Source: Clostridia bacterium
Lineage (GTDB): Bacteria; Bacillota; Clostridia; Oscillospirales; Oscillospiraceae
Assembly: GCA_003245395.1 (NCBI GenBank)
Contig: QKDF01000314.1
Location: 1 to 7,366, forward strand
DNA length: 7,366 nt
Direction: 5' to 3'
The notes under the pieces are model-generated. The model had not been told where the DNA came from and made no database searches. It worked only from the letters and a program-made list of their open reading frames with translations. Positions 6,151 through 7,366 of the stretch are shown here, one piece after another. The position numbers were made by a program, and so were the translations under genes. The first letter of the stretch is position 1, and each line of letters starts with the position of its first letter.

Positions 6151-6359
6151 CTTATGTCAAATGACGGATACTCCACCACTCTAGTTGTATTGGATACAGG
6201 ATAGCATAAGCCACAGAAAATTGCAAGAGCGAAGTGCACGAAATTTAACAACACTGCCGAGTGTATCATAAAATTTCCGCTTCATGGCTCACGAACAGAC
6301 CGTCTCCGCAGGCAGGACAGGACCGGCGGGGCGAAAAGAAAGGTTGCGTGAATTAGAAG
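6151..6359 (+). promoter_or_regulatory. Long structured 5' leader of rpoB
   Basis: About 208 nt lie between the predicted start and the rpoB ATG, markedly AT-richer than nearby genes. Domain 1: GCTTATG (6150-6156) pairs with CATAAGC (6205-6211), enclosing TGTAT/ATACA (6187-6191, 6195-6199). Domain 2: GAAATTT (6240-6246) pairs with AAATTTC (6271-6277), enclosing ACACT/AGTGT (6251-6255, 6260-6264) around a GCCG loop. A 16-codon frame, ATG 6154 to TAG 6202-6204 (MSNDGYSTTLVVLDTG), would be almost leaderless. No T-run attenuator is seen. The closest Shine-Dalgarno to rpoB, AGAAAGG 6337-6343, is 16 bases from its ATG. It resembles no leader I can name, and the folding is judged by eye only. Confidence 0.5.
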
Positions 6360-7366
6360 ATGGCCAAAGACAAGTATTACGGAAAAACCCTTCGTAAGAA
6401 CTTTGCCCGGCACGAGGAAGTCATGCCCATGCCGAACCTTCTGGAGATTCAGAAGAATTCTTACCAGTGGTTCTGGGATACCGGGCTGCGAGAGGTGTTT
6501 GCCGACGTGGGCTCCATCTCCGACTATCAGGGGAATCTGGAGCTGAGCTTCATCGACTATAAGATGGACGAGGACCCCAAGTATAATGTAGAAGAGTGCA
6601 AGGCGCGGGATACCACCTATGCCGCCCCGCTCAAGGTCACGGTCCGTCTGCGCAACAAGGAGACGGAGGAGATCAAGGAGCAGGAGATCTTCATGGGAGA
6701 TTTCCCCCTGATGACCCATGGCGGCACCTTCGTTATCAACGGCGCCGAGCGCGTGGTGGTCTCTCAGATCGTCCGTTCCCCCGGCGTGTATTACGGCAAG
6801 GATATCGACCTGAAGACCGATCTGCCCATCCTCAGCTCCACGGTGATCCCCTACCGGGGCGCCTGGCTGGAGTATGAGACGGACGCCAACGAGGTCTTCT
6901 ACGTCCGGATCGACAAAAACCGCAAGCTGCCCATCACCTGCCTGATCCGCGCTCTGGGTCTGAAGACCGATGCGGAGATTCTGGACCGGTTCGGCGACGA
7001 TCCCCGGATCGTGGCCACACTGGAGAAGGACCCCTGCAAGACCTACGAGGACGCCATGCTGGAGATTTACCGCCGCCTGCGTCCCGGCGAGCCCCCCACT
7101 GTGGAGGCCAGCGAGACCCTGCTCAACAATCTGTTCTTCGATCCCCGGCGCTACGATCTGTCCATCGTCGGCCGGTATAAGTTCAATAAAAAGCTGTGCA
7201 TGTGGCCGCGTATCACCGGGCACAAGCTGGTTTACCCCGTGGCTGATCCCGCCACCGGTGAAATCCTATTTGAAGACGGTCACCTGCTGGATGTGGATGA
7301 CGCCAAGAGCCTGGACGCATGCGGCGTGGGCGAAGTCACCATTGATGCCGACGGCGAGCCGCTCAA
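6360..7366 (+). CDS. rpoB: RNA polymerase beta subunit, N-terminal part (3' end beyond window)
   Basis: The frame is open from ATG 6360 to the window end, giving the first 335 residues of a protein that is normally about 1,150-1,250 long. The start is fixed: an in-frame TAG lies at 6354-6356 and the N terminus ([13 protein letters not shown]) is typical of clostridial RpoB. Landmarks are [15 protein letters not shown], the [16 protein letters not shown] segment (here [13 protein letters not shown]), FMGDFPLM, and the highly conserved [16 protein letters not shown] with IVRSPGVYY from about residue 121. This covers the protrusion and lobe regions; the rifampicin-binding cluster and catalytic parts lie outside. 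It forms the catalytic core of RNA polymerase with beta-prime, alpha and omega. rpoC probably follows. The gene is not preceded by rplJ-rplL as in many bacteria, but by its own promoter and leader. Confidence 0.98.
   Translation, partial: MAKDKYYGKTLRKNFARHEEVMPMPNLLEIQKNSYQWFWDTGLREVFADVGSISDYQGNLELSFIDYKMDEDPKYNVEECKARDTTYAAPLKVTVRLRNKETEEIKEQEIFMGDFPLMTHGGTFVINGAERVVVSQIVRSPGVYYGKDIDLKTDLPILSSTVIPYRGAWLEYETDANEVFYVRIDKNRKLPITCLIRALGLKTDAEILDRFGDDPRIVATLEKDPCKTYEDAMLEIYRRLRPGEPPTVEASETLLNNLFFDPRRYDLSIVGRYKFNKKLCMWPRITGHKLVYPVADPATGEILFEDGHLLDVDDAKSLDACGVGEVTIDADGEPL

Noticed and set aside
6166..6197. Direct repeat GGATAC at 6166-6171 and 6192-6197
   Set aside because: Six bases repeated once in AT-rich leader sequence is expected by chance; no protein-binding site is implied.
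6284..6397. Plus-strand 37-codon frame overlapping the rpoB start out of phase
   Set aside because: The ATG at 6284 has no Shine-Dalgarno and the peptide is a low-information Arg/Glu/Gly mix; most likely chance.
6282..7223. Long minus-strand open frame (313 codons) opposite rpoB
   Set aside because: It is the antisense shadow of the strongly conserved RpoB frame; its Leu/Gly/Val/Asp-rich translation shows no domain and there is no ribosome binding site.

Overview
The window looks like a chromosomal segment of a GC-rich Clostridia member, probably Oscillospiraceae (Oscillibacter/Flavonifractor-like). This is an inference from GC-rich coding sequence, consensus sigma-A promoters, AAGGAGG-type ribosome binding sites and the Clostridia-like character of the rpoB N terminus. 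No reference database was consulted. All complete genes are on the plus strand. No CRISPR array, tRNA, rRNA, insertion sequence or phage gene is visible.

Layout. (1) Positions 3-917: the 3' part of a membrane-bound GGDEF protein (probable diguanylate cyclase). (2) Positions 914-4033: a thiamine-pyrimidine uptake operon. A consensus promoter, whose -35 box overlaps the GGDEF stop codon, leads into a TPP riboswitch and an intrinsic terminator. Four tightly packed genes follow: a small MTH1187/DUF77-type thiamine-binding protein, an ABC permease (thiX-like), a THI5/NMT1-type lipoprotein (thiY-like) and an ABC ATPase (thiZ-like). (3) Positions 4146-5739: a small two-helix membrane protein translationally coupled (ATGA overlap) to a D-serine ammonia-lyase (dsdA). 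(4) Positions 5809-5994: a 61-residue single-helix membrane protein of unknown function, closed by a strong terminator. (5) Positions 5995-6359: a gene-free control region with a second, minus-facing terminator, a near-consensus extended -10 promoter and a roughly 208-nt structured AT-rich leader. (6) From 6360: the first 335 residues of RNA polymerase beta (rpoB), cut by the window end.

How the parts work together. When TPP is scarce the riboswitch should let transcription pass its terminator. The cell then makes a lipoprotein/permease/ATPase importer for a thiamine-type pyrimidine precursor, together with a small soluble thiamine-binding protein whose role is not settled. The same terminator probably also ends read-through from the GGDEF gene. 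DsdA would deaminate D-serine to pyruvate and ammonia. The rpoB gene starts its own transcription unit here, without rplJ-rplL in front.

The thi operon is a known type of system. The least explained parts are the long structured rpoB leader with its poorly placed Shine-Dalgarno and possible leaderless leader peptide, the small membrane protein coupled to DsdA, and the minus-facing terminator with no visible gene to serve.
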